From B16-G9 sp964400655 (GTDB lineage: Bacteria > Bacteroidota > Bacteroidia > Bacteroidales > F082), in assembly GCA_964400655.1 (NCBI GenBank), contig CAYNVN010000175.1, positions 1 through 7,148 on the forward strand: a DNA stretch of 7,148 nucleotides. Direction: 5' to 3'. Shown piece by piece: positions 1-6,583 of this stretch. The translations under genes were made by a program, and so were the position numbers. Below the pieces are notes generated by a model, which was given only the letters and a program-made list of their open reading frames with translations, did no database searches and was not told the origin of the DNA. How positions within the stretch are numbered: the first letter of the stretch is position 1; each line of letters opens with the position of its first letter.

Positions 1-48
1 GTCGTTCAAAGTAGGGGATTTCTCGGTCGTTCCTCCCTCGAAATGACG
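1..48. repeat. Hairpin-forming dispersed intergenic repeat, clipped by the window edge
   Basis: The sequence ATTTC (18-22) is mirrored by GAAAT (40-44), with GG (25-26) facing CC (36-37) inside, so the element can fold into an imperfect hairpin. The 7-mer GTCGTTC occurs twice, at 1-7 and 26-32. Read on the minus strand it starts CGTCATTTCGAGGGAGGAAC and ends with GAGAAATCCCC, a pattern I recognise as a frequent intergenic repeat in many Bacteroidota genomes. That recognition is from general exposure, not from a named family. It lies beyond the 3' end of gcvP, where such repeats usually sit. The left boundary cannot be set because the window starts inside or next to it. Confidence 0.55.
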
Positions 49-100
49 AAGAAAAAAAGTGAAAAATGAAAAGGAGGCACTACCGAAGCCAAAACCTGCC

Positions 101-149
101 CAAACGCTGAACGCCAAACGCTCAACTTTAGGCACTCCAAACTTCAAAT
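101..149. repeat. Degenerate 7-bp tandem repeat downstream of gcvP
   Basis: Read in steps of seven from 101, the plus strand gives CAAACGC, TGAACGC and CAAACGC, then four more diverged heptads to 149 that still tend to keep an AAC core. The 8-mer CAAACGCT recurs exactly 14 bp apart (101-108 and 115-122). The stretch ends 21 bp beyond the gcvP stop codon. Degenerate heptad tracts of this kind are, as far as I know, common between genes in Bacteroidota. The function is unknown and replication slippage is the likely origin. It contains no credible gene. Confidence 0.5.
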
Positions 150-170
150 ACTTAAAACCTCTGAGCCTTT

Positions 171-3071
171 TTACATCTCTTTTACATCAACCACCTTGTC
201 GTATGCCTCAATGGGAAGACATGCACAAAGGTTGCGGTCGCCGTAAGCATCATCAATTTTTGCCACGGGAACAAAATACTTGTTGCTTCGAACCCATGCC
301 AGCGGGAATGCGGCTTTCTCACGGCTGTAAGGATATTCAAAATTATCGTTAATAACCATGTCGGCAGTATGCGGTGCATTAACAACCACATTGTTTTTCT
401 TTTCGGCTTTTCCCTCTTCCACTTCGCGAATTTCTTCACGAATGGTTTTCATGGCTTCAATAAAATAGTCCAGTTCCTCTTTGGGTTCGCTCTCGGTAGG
501 CTCTACCATCAATGTTCCGTGCACCGGAAAGGCAACTGTGGGGGCATGGAAACCGAAATCCATCAACCGTTTGGCAATATCAATAACCGCCACATCAGCC
601 GAATGGTGAAACGCATTACAATCCAAAATCATCTCATGGCCCACCCGGTTGTTTTTACCTTTGTAAAGAATGGGATAACTCTCTTCCAGCGATTTCATCA
701 GGTAGTTGGCATTGAGCATGGCCATTTTGGTGGAAAGGGTTAAACCCTCCTCGCCTAACAGCTTTAAATACCCGTACGAAATCAACAGAACCAACGCACT
801 TCCGTACGGAGCTGCCGATACGGCATGAATACCTTTTTCGCCTCCCGTTTCAACAATTGAATGGGTGGGCAAAAAAGGTTTTAAATGTTGGGCAACGCCA
901 ATGGGGCCCACTCCGGGACCGCCACCGCCGTGAGGTATTCCAAAGGTTTTATGGAGATTAAGATGACAAACATCGGCACCGATAAAACCGGGACTGGTCA
1001 GTCCAACCTGAGCATTCATATTGGCTCCGTCCATATACACCTGTCCGCCGTTATGGTGAATAATCTCTATTATTTCTTTTATTCCCTGTTCAAAAATCCC
1101 GTGAGTAGAAGGGTAGGTAATCATCAGGGCGGCAAGGTCATCTTTATGTTCTTGGGCTTTTGCTTTAAGGTCGTCAATATCAACATTGCCGTTAGTATCG
1201 GTTTTTATTACCACCACTTTCATTCCGGCCATTACAGCACTGGCGGGATTGGTTCCGTGTGCCGATGCCGGAATAAGGCATACATTCCGGTGGGGTTCAC
1301 CTTTGGCAATAAAATAGTGCCGGATAACCATCAACCCTGCATATTCGCCTGCTGCACCCGAGTTGGGTTGAAACGACATACCGCTGAAACCTGTAATTTC
1401 AGAAAGCATGCGTTCCATTTCATCAATAATTTCTTTGTAACCCAATGCCTGATTCTGCGGAACAAAAGGATGAATATCGGTAAATTCGGGCCAGCTAACC
1501 GGTATCATGGTTGTGGCTGCATTGAGTTTCATGGTACACGAACCCAACGGTATCATGGACCGGTTAAGCCCGATATCTTTATTCTCCAGCTTTTTTACAT
1601 AACGCATCATTTCCGTTTCGCTGTGATAAATATTAAAAACAGGATGCGCTAAAAAAGAGGATGTGCGAATAAGATTTTCCTGAATGTTGCTTTTAATATT
1701 TTCCTGCGGCGAAGTAAAATTAACCGCTTCCATCTCATGCCCGGCAACGGCCGACAGCAATTCAATAATGGCTTTGATATCTTTACGTGAGGTTGTTTCG
1801 TCGATACTGATGCCCAAATAACCGTTTTCAAAATAACGGAAATTGATGGCTGCTTCCAATGCTTTTTCACGAATCAGGTTGATGTGAACATGATCGGGTG
1901 TTTTAACATACAGGGTATCAAAAAAGAATTTGTTTTCCTGTGTATAGCCGTATTTTTCGAGGTTGGTGCTAAGATCGACGGCCAGAGAATGTATTTCGGT
2001 GGCAATGTTTTTAATGCCTTCTTTTCCGTGATAAACGGCATAAAAACCGGCCATCATGGCCAGCAGAGCCTGCGCCGTACAAATGTTGGAAGTTGCTTTT
2101 TCGCGTTTAATGTGTTGTTCGCGGGTTTGGAGCGCCATACGAAGGGCATTGTTACCGTTCTTATCTTTTGAAATTCCGATGATACGTCCGGGTATTTGTC
2201 GTTTATAAGCATCGGTGGTGGCAAAATAAGCGGCATGAGGCCCGCCAAATCCCATGGGTACACCAAAACGCTGGGTGTTACCCAAAACCACATCGGCACC
2301 CCATTCACCGGGAGGGGTTAACAGTGCAAGGCTCATCAGGTCGGCAGCTACTGCCACCGGCACCCCGGCTTCTTTGGCTTTGGCCACGTGGGGTGTAAAA
2401 TCGATAATCTCCCCTTTTTGATCGGGGTATTGAAAAATACACCCGAAAACCTTGTCGTTAAATTCAAAGTCGTCACGTGCAGTTATTATCAGTTCAATAC
2501 CGTTTGATTCGGCACGGGTTTTAAGCACATCAACGGATTGTGGAAACAAACCTTCGGAAACCAGAAAAACGTTGGCACCGGCTTTTACTTTGGCACGCGG
2601 ACGGGCATGAAAAAACATCAGCATGGCTTCGGCAGCAGCCGTGGCTTCATCCAGTAGCGAAGAGTTTGCCAAGGGCATTCCCGTAAGATCGGATACCATG
2701 GTTTGAAAATTCAGCAAAGCTTCCAGGCGGCCTTGTGATATTTCGGCCTGATAAGGGGTATAGGAGGTGTACCAGCCAGGATTTTCAAAAACATTGCGCA
2801 ATATTACCGACGGCACAATGGTGTTGTAATATCCAAGTCCGATGTATGATTTGAAGATTTTATTTTTTCGGGCCAGACTCCGCATATGATTTAAAAAGTC
2901 ATATTCGCTCATTCCTTTATCAAGCTCAAGCGGATTTTGAAGCCGTATATCGGCAGGAATGATTTCATCAATTAAATGGTCGACAGAATCGGCACCAACG
3001 ATTTTAAGCATTTCTGAAATGTCGTTATCACGCGGGCCTATATGGCGTTTGTCAAAATTATCCTGAATCAT
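171..3071 (-). CDS. gcvP: Glycine dehydrogenase (decarboxylating), P-protein of the glycine cleavage system
   Basis: This cytoplasmic pyridoxal-phosphate enzyme decarboxylates glycine and passes the aminomethyl group to the lipoyl arm of the H-protein; with T- and L-proteins it yields CO2, ammonia, NADH and methylene-tetrahydrofolate. The 966-residue product has the length of the fused, single-chain type, not the split GcvPA/GcvPB type. The N-terminal half opens with the family motif RHIGP (residues 9-13) and contains the SYTPYQAEISQGRLEALLNFQ stretch from residue 103. The C-terminal half holds GSCTMKLN (510-517), SAHGTNPAS (603-611) and the cofactor site LNLHKTFG, whose lysine 708 should form the Schiff base, followed by the glycine-rich loop HGGGGPG (714-720). 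The reading frame is intact. The start is supported by the conserved N-terminus and by a -7 box upstream; no Shine-Dalgarno sequence is seen. No gcvT or gcvH is adjacent, so it appears to be transcribed alone here. Confidence 0.98.
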   Translation of the reverse strand: MIQDNFDKRHIGPRDNDISEMLKIVGADSVDHLIDEIIPADIRLQNPLELDKGMSEYDFLNHMRSLARKNKIFKSYIGLGYYNTIVPSVILRNVFENPGWYTSYTPYQAEISQGRLEALLNFQTMVSDLTGMPLANSSLLDEATAAAEAMLMFFHARPRAKVKAGANVFLVSEGLFPQSVDVLKTRAESNGIELIITARDDFEFNDKVFGCIFQYPDQKGEIIDFTPHVAKAKEAGVPVAVAADLMSLALLTPPGEWGADVVLGNTQRFGVPMGFGGPHAAYFATTDAYKRQIPGRIIGISKDKNGNNALRMALQTREQHIKREKATSNICTAQALLAMMAGFYAVYHGKEGIKNIATEIHSLAVDLSTNLEKYGYTQENKFFFDTLYVKTPDHVHINLIREKALEAAINFRYFENGYLGISIDETTSRKDIKAIIELLSAVAGHEMEAVNFTSPQENIKSNIQENLIRTSSFLAHPVFNIYHSETEMMRYVKKLENKDIGLNRSMIPLGSCTMKLNAATTMIPVSWPEFTDIHPFVPQNQALGYKEIIDEMERMLSEITGFSGMSFQPNSGAAGEYAGLMVIRHYFIAKGEPHRNVCLIPASAHGTNPASAVMAGMKVVVIKTDTNGNVDIDDLKAKAQEHKDDLAALMITYPSTHGIFEQGIKEIIEIIHHNGGQVYMDGANMNAQVGLTSPGFIGADVCHLNLHKTFGIPHGGGGPGVGPIGVAQHLKPFLPTHSIVETGGEKGIHAVSAAPYGSALVLLISYGYLKLLGEEGLTLSTKMAMLNANYLMKSLEESYPILYKGKNNRVGHEMILDCNAFHHSADVAVIDIAKRLMDFGFHAPTVAFPVHGTLMVEPTESEPKEELDYFIEAMKTIREEIREVEEGKAEKKNNVVVNAPHTADMVINDNFEYPYSREKAAFPLAWVRSNKYFVPVAKIDDAYGDRNLCACLPIEAYDKVVDVKEM

Positions 3072-3108
3072 TTTATTGTATATCTAATTATTTGAATTAT
3101 AATACTCT

Positions 3109-3133
3109 TCCTTCCGGATACCTGCCTGAAGGA
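3109..3133 (-). promoter_or_regulatory. Inverted repeat in the gcvP leader
   Basis: On the minus strand TCCTTC-A-GG faces CC-G-GAAGGA across a 7-nt loop, so the arms pair at eight of nine positions. If the -7 box at 3140-3147 is used, transcription would start around 3133-3137 and this hairpin would sit at the very 5' end of the mRNA, some 35 nt before the start codon. It could stabilise the transcript or bind a regulator; neither is shown by the sequence. It does not resemble a glycine riboswitch. Confidence 0.4.
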
Positions 3134-3139
3134 GTGTGG

Positions 3140-3147
3140 CAAATGTA
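3140..3147 (-). promoter_or_regulatory. Candidate -7 promoter box for gcvP
   Basis: The minus strand reads TACATTTG, an exact match to the Bacteroidota -7 consensus TAnnTTTG, 68 bp before the gcvP start codon. No TTTG or TTG -33 box is seen about 20 bp further upstream, so the assignment rests on the -7 box and its position. A short perfect inverted repeat, ACTATT-tag-AATAGT at 3192-3206, lies upstream at roughly -55 to -70 and could be an activator site, but it is small and AT-rich. Confidence 0.45.
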
Positions 3148-3284
3148 AACATCTTTAAATAATATTATTGATTAATAACTGATGATTTTACACTATTTAG
3201 AATAGTTTAACGGATTAATTTTTAACCGGTGCCGCAAGTGTATTTAAACATTAGTTGTTCTGCATGCAATGAAATCAGAAATAA

Positions 3285-3316
3285 TTTGGAAAATATACTT
3301 ATTAGATATACTTTTG
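3285..3316 (+). promoter_or_regulatory. Bacteroidota-type promoter of the toxin-antitoxin operon
   Basis: TTTG (3285-3288) is followed after 20 bp by TACTTTTG (3309-3316), matching the TTTG / TAnnTTTG promoter of the Bacteroidota primary sigma factor with normal spacing. Transcription should begin near 3320-3323, leaving a leader of about 15 nt before the antitoxin start at 3337. No Shine-Dalgarno sequence lies in that leader, which is normal for the phylum. This is the most convincing promoter in the window. Confidence 0.7.
3293..3313 (+). promoter_or_regulatory. Candidate autoregulatory operator: 8-bp direct repeats inside the promoter
   Basis: ATATACTT occurs at 3293-3300 and again at 3306-3313, 13 bp apart start to start, between the -33 and -7 boxes and overlapping the -7 box. 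Ribbon-helix-helix antitoxins commonly bind short repeats in their own promoter as dimers of dimers and repress the operon. The repeat is seen directly; the operator role is inference, and the AT-rich composition makes chance repeats more likely. Confidence 0.4.
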
Positions 3317-3336
3317 TAATATATAAATAAAACATC

Positions 3337-3567
3337 ATGAAAACAGTATCATTAAAAATTGACGATTCCATATTTGGAGAAACTGAAAAAATTCTCTCAA
3401 AAATGAAAAAACCTCGAAATAGATATATTAATGAAGCAATTGATTATTACAACCAACTTCAGAAACGTTTGATAATTGAGAAAAGATTAAAAAAAGAATC
3501 TTTGTTGGTTAAGGATGATTCCATGTCGGTACTTAAAGAATTTGAGGAGATTGACTATGTCGATTAA
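3337..3567 (+). CDS. Ribbon-helix-helix antitoxin, partner of the MazF/PemK-type toxin
   Basis: This 76-residue protein should neutralise the toxin encoded immediately downstream and repress their shared promoter. The N-terminus shows the ribbon-helix-helix pattern: a short strand (KTVSLKID, residues 2-9), a first helix (about 11-23) and a second helix beginning at the RNRYINEAIDYY stretch (27-38). A lysine-rich linker follows, then an acidic, hydrophobic tail (LKEFEEIDYVD, 66-76), typical of the segment that occupies the toxin's RNA groove. The fold is like the ribbon-helix-helix MazE of Gram-positive bacteria and unlike the AbrB-type MazE of E. coli; that comparison is from family knowledge. 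Its 3' end overlaps the toxin start by 11 bp, favouring translational coupling. Base composition is visibly more AT-rich than gcvP and hppA, with heavy use of AAA, ATT and TTA codons, which fits a transferred module. Confidence 0.85.
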   Translation: MKTVSLKIDDSIFGETEKILSKMKKPRNRYINEAIDYYNQLQKRLIIEKRLKKESLLVKDDSMSVLKEFEEIDYVD

Positions 3568-3904
3568 ACAATTTGAAATTTGGATTGCAGATTTAAATCC
3601 CCAGATTGGAACTGAACCCGGAAAAACCCGACCTGTTTTAGTCATTCAGACTGACTTACTGAATAAAATCTCCCACCCTTCAACTATTGTTTGCCCAATC
3701 ACAACAAATGTAAAAAAGGACTCGGAGATTTTAAGAGTTCACCTTAAAAAAGGAATGACAAAACTACGGCAAGACAGCGATATTATGATTGACCAGATTC
3801 GTGCTATTGACAACAAAAGACTTATAAAAAAAGTTGGAGATTTACCTCGTGAATTAATAGAACTGATTAAAGAAAACATACAAATAATTATGGACTTAGA
3901 ATAA
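3557..3904 (+). CDS. mazF: MazF/PemK-type endoribonuclease toxin
   Basis: This 115-residue protein belongs to the MazF/PemK/Kid family, ribosome-independent endoribonucleases that cut mRNA at short sequence motifs and halt growth. It shows the family motifs in order: an N-terminal strand FEIWIADLNP (6-15), GTEPGKTRPVLVIQ (18-31) with the expected catalytic arginine 25, STIVCPITTN (42-51) with threonine 49 as the likely second catalytic residue, and QDSDIMIDQIRAIDNKRL (72-89), followed by a C-terminal helix. These positions correspond, from memory, to R25 and T48 of Bacillus MazF. Length is normal and no key residue is missing, so the toxin looks active. I chose the ATG at 3557 because homology begins there and GAGGAG (3544-3549) lies seven bases before it; the frame extends upstream to 3515, but those 14 residues resemble nothing in the family. 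The cut-site specificity cannot be read from sequence. Confidence 0.92.
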   Translation: MSIKQFEIWIADLNPQIGTEPGKTRPVLVIQTDLLNKISHPSTIVCPITTNVKKDSEILRVHLKKGMTKLRQDSDIMIDQIRAIDNKRLIKKVGDLPRELIELIKENIQIIMDLE

Positions 3905-4068
3905 AAGAATAAAGCACAACACACAACAATAAACACAGGGTATTTAGCAAATAGCGTTGAAAATGTACGCCTTAGCAATTAATAAAATTAGTTATAACTT
4001 GAAAATAAAATTTTTCAAAATGCCAACCACCCCATATTACCACCATTAAAAGCAAACCCTGTTACAAT
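3905..4068. other. Gene-free AT-rich spacer after the toxin gene
   Basis: No credible gene is present on either strand. The visible structures are a perfect 10-bp palindrome AGTTATAACT (3990-3999) and an AT-only-looped inverted repeat TTGAAAA / TTTTCAA (3999-4018). Both are short and expected to be weak in such AT-rich sequence. The stretch probably forms the 3' tail of the toxin-antitoxin transcript or is residue from its insertion. Confidence 0.4.
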
Positions 4069-4105
4069 AAAAAAGGCCGTTGACAACAAGTCAACGGCCT
4101 TTTTT
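4069..4105. terminator. Bidirectional intrinsic terminator between mazF and hppA
   Basis: GGCCGTTGAC (4075-4084) pairs perfectly with GTCAACGGCC (4090-4099) around the 5-nt loop AACAA. Six A's precede the stem and six T's follow it, so a U-tract follows the hairpin on either strand. On the minus strand it lies 18 bp past the hppA stop codon, an ordinary terminator position. On the plus strand it ends transcripts from the toxin-antitoxin operon 164 bp after the toxin stop. The convergent gene arrangement supports use in both directions. Confidence 0.93.
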
Positions 4106-4123
4106 ACAAATATGGATTATTAT

Positions 4124-6559
4124 TTATCCGTTAATTCTCATTTTGTAGAACGAACGGTAAACAAAATAAAGTGCTATCACTAAAAATACACCGCCGATCC
4201 ATGGTGCGATGGCACGGAAACTTTGTGAAATGGCAATTTCCATAGCAAGCAATCCGAACAGTGTGGTAAATTTAATTACCGGGTTCAAAGCTACCGAAGA
4301 GGTATCTTTGTACGGGTCACCAACGGTATCACCAACAACCGAAGCTGCATGAAGTTCTGTTCCTTTTTCCTGCATATCCACCTCAATAACCTTTTTGGCA
4401 TTATCCCACGAACCTCCGGCATTGGCCATAAAAATAGCCTGATACAATCCGAAGAACGCAATGGAGAGCAGGTATCCGATAAAGAGGGAAACCGGCATTG
4501 AATTAGCAATAATATCGGCTTTGCTCATTCCTGCAACAACACCCGATGGTGCCGAGAAAAAGGCAAATGCAAGGGCAAAAGCAAACAGGGCAATAAAAAT
4601 GTTCCACATACCCTTTTGGGCATAAACGGTACAAATTTGAACCACCTCCTTCGATTTATTGATGTCGGCTTTCTTTTCCGCTCCCAGCTCCAGATTAATA
4701 TTGTTTTTAATATATTCGGTAGCACGGGCAGCACCGGTAGTAACCGCCTGAATAGAAGCTCCGGTAAACCAGTAAATAACGGCACCACCCAACAGAAAAC
4801 CAAGAACGGTATATGGGTTAAGCAGATTTAAAATGGTTTCGGGAGCAATGCCCAATGTATGTTCGATTACCAAAATCAGTGAAAAGATCATGGTTGTGGC
4901 ACCTACAACGGCCGTACCGATCAATACCGGTTTGGCAGTGGCTTTAAAGGTATTTCCCGCACCATCGTTGGCTTCAAGATAATATTTGGCTTTTTCAAAA
5001 TCGGGTTTAAAACCGAAATCACGCTCAATTTCAGGAGTAACCTCTTTTTCATTTTCTTCAATTAACGAAAGTTCGTAAATCGACTGCGCATTGTCGGTTA
5101 CCGGACCGTAACTGTCAACAGCAATGGTAACAGGGCCCATTCCGAGGAAACCAAAGGCCACCAGTCCGAAGGCAAAAATAGAAGGATATATCATAAAATT
5201 ATCCAATCCGTAGGTACTGGCATAATAACCGATAAACATCAGCAGGAAGAATACCATACCCTGCCAGAAAGCACTAAAGTTACCGGCAACCAAACCTGAA
5301 AGAATGTTCAAAGAAGCACCTCCTTTTTTGGAAGCCTCAACTACCTCGTTTACGTGGGTTGATTTGGGGCTTGTAAACAGTTTGGTAAACTCGGGTATAA
5401 GGGCGGCACCCAAAGTACCGGCACTGATAATTATGGAAAGTACCAGCCACAGGTTGTGAGGCATATCGCCAATCATAACATAACTGGCAGCAAAGGTTAC
5501 AATTATCGAAAGCACCGAAGTGATCCAAACCAGCGATGTAAGCGGTTGTTCAAAGTCCATATCGTCAACATTGCTGTATTTTGATTTTGTAAGCATATTG
5601 TTAATCCAGTAAGAAAAGATGGAGGTAACCACCATCAAAATACGCATTACAAAAATCCATGTCAGTAGTTCAACCTGATTGGCTTCCCAGTTTGAGCCTT
5701 TGGTTACGGCCAAAACAATAAACGAAATAAGGGCAACACCGGTTACACCGTAAGTTTCAAAACCATCGGCCGTCGGGCCAACCGAGTCACCGGCATTATC
5801 ACCCACACAGTCGGCAATGGTTCCCGGATTACGCGGGTCGTCTTCACCGATTTTAAAGATAACCTTCATAAGGTCGGAACCAACATCGGCAATTTTTGTA
5901 AAAATACCACCGGCAATTCTAAGTGCCGAAGCCCCCAGTGATTCACCAATGGCAAATCCGATAAAACTTGCTCCTGCATATTCACCCGGAACAAACATAA
6001 GGATAATAAGCATCATGGTAAGTTCCAGCGAAATCAGAACCACCCCAATACTCATACCGGCAGTTAACGGAATATTTAAAAGTTTAATGGGTTTTCTTTC
6101 CAGTGATGCAAACGCCATGCGCGAGTTGGCATAAGTATTCATTCTGATACCAAACCAGGCTACGCTGTATGAACCGAGGATTCCAAGGATTGTCCATCCC
6201 AAAATCATGGCCACACCGCCAATTCCGAACCCTTCGGTAAGCCATCCAAAATAAAAAGCAACGGCAGCACCGATAAAAAGGAAAAGAATAGCCAAAAATT
6301 TACCCTGCTGGATAAGATAGGTTTTTCCTGTTTGATAAATTACATCGGCTACTTCAAGCATTGATTTGTGTGCACGGATTTTTTTTACGTGCATAAATTG
6401 ATAAAGACCAAATAAAAACCCCAATATTGTAATGAGGAATCCCCAATACAAAATGGTCTCCGATCTCATCCCGTCAGGGATAACCAGATCGGCCTCACTT
6501 GCCGATGCCAAAAAAGGCAAACTCAGCATCGATAAAAGTGTAAAAACTTTTTTCTTCAT
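4124..6559 (-). CDS. hppA: Membrane-bound ion-translocating pyrophosphatase, divergent K+-independent type
   Basis: This inner-membrane pump hydrolyses pyrophosphate and moves H+ (or Na+) outward. With the start at 6559 it has 811 residues, longer than many bacterial relatives, with about 16 membrane segments. Catalytic motifs are all present: FTKIADVGSDL (220-230; K222, D225, D229), EDDPRN (239-244), ADCVGDNAGD (249-258), VDSYGPVTDN (481-490), GNTFKA (535-540), SWDNAKK (717-723) and GDTVGDPYKDT (743-753). Lysine 539 occupies the position that makes the family independent of K+. Several otherwise near-invariant stretches differ: after DVGSDL the usual VGKVE-x-GIPEDD becomes MKVIFKIGEDD, and GDVAGMGADL becomes GDSVGPTADG. 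Complete catalytic residues with wide divergence match the described Na+-regulated H+-pumping subfamily (Chlorobium limicola type); that placement is inference. Residues 1-20 look like a Sec signal peptide (lysines, hydrophobic core, ASA-S cleavage site). The frame extends 13 codons upstream, but those run through the operator palindrome and lack family resemblance. Confidence 0.95.
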   Translation of the reverse strand: MKKKVFTLLSMLSLPFLASASEADLVIPDGMRSETILYWGFLITILGFLFGLYQFMHVKKIRAHKSMLEVADVIYQTGKTYLIQQGKFLAILFLFIGAAVAFYFGWLTEGFGIGGVAMILGWTILGILGSYSVAWFGIRMNTYANSRMAFASLERKPIKLLNIPLTAGMSIGVVLISLELTMMLIILMFVPGEYAGASFIGFAIGESLGASALRIAGGIFTKIADVGSDLMKVIFKIGEDDPRNPGTIADCVGDNAGDSVGPTADGFETYGVTGVALISFIVLAVTKGSNWEANQVELLTWIFVMRILMVVTSIFSYWINNMLTKSKYSNVDDMDFEQPLTSLVWITSVLSIIVTFAASYVMIGDMPHNLWLVLSIIISAGTLGAALIPEFTKLFTSPKSTHVNEVVEASKKGGASLNILSGLVAGNFSAFWQGMVFFLLMFIGYYASTYGLDNFMIYPSIFAFGLVAFGFLGMGPVTIAVDSYGPVTDNAQSIYELSLIEENEKEVTPEIERDFGFKPDFEKAKYYLEANDGAGNTFKATAKPVLIGTAVVGATTMIFSLILVIEHTLGIAPETILNLLNPYTVLGFLLGGAVIYWFTGASIQAVTTGAARATEYIKNNINLELGAEKKADINKSKEVVQICTVYAQKGMWNIFIALFAFALAFAFFSAPSGVVAGMSKADIIANSMPVSLFIGYLLSIAFFGLYQAIFMANAGGSWDNAKKVIEVDMQEKGTELHAASVVGDTVGDPYKDTSSVALNPVIKFTTLFGLLAMEIAISQSFRAIAPWIGGVFLVIALYFVYRSFYKMRING

Positions 6560-6583
6560 AGTTATTGATTTAATTATACATAA

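Noticed and set aside
101..149. A CRISPR array
   Set aside because: The repeat unit is seven bases with no spacers, and no cas gene is present.
59..352. A 97-codon plus-strand open frame at the left edge
   Set aside because: It runs through the heptad tract and into the antisense of the gcvP 3' end, with no recognisable domain.
885..1652. A 255-codon open frame on the plus strand
   Set aside because: It lies wholly antisense to gcvP, whose protein is unmistakable and uninterrupted. The translation is rich in His, Asn and Cys and matches no family I know.
3072..3140. A glycine riboswitch in the gcvP leader
   Set aside because: The leader is too short and lacks the conserved paired-aptamer core; only one simple hairpin is present.
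3515..3556. An upstream start for the toxin adding 14 residues
   Set aside because: MazF-family homology begins at 3557, where a GAGGAG sequence is correctly spaced. The extension is only the antitoxin gene read in another frame.
3337..3567. AbrB-type MazE antitoxin
   Set aside because: The strand-helix-helix order at the N-terminus fits the ribbon-helix-helix fold, and the swapped-hairpin AbrB pattern is not seen.
3905..3960. An integron attC-like site after the toxin gene (ACAAC and GTTG pieces are present)
   Set aside because: The core sites do not match RYYYAAC and GTTRRRY, and the arms pair at only four bases.
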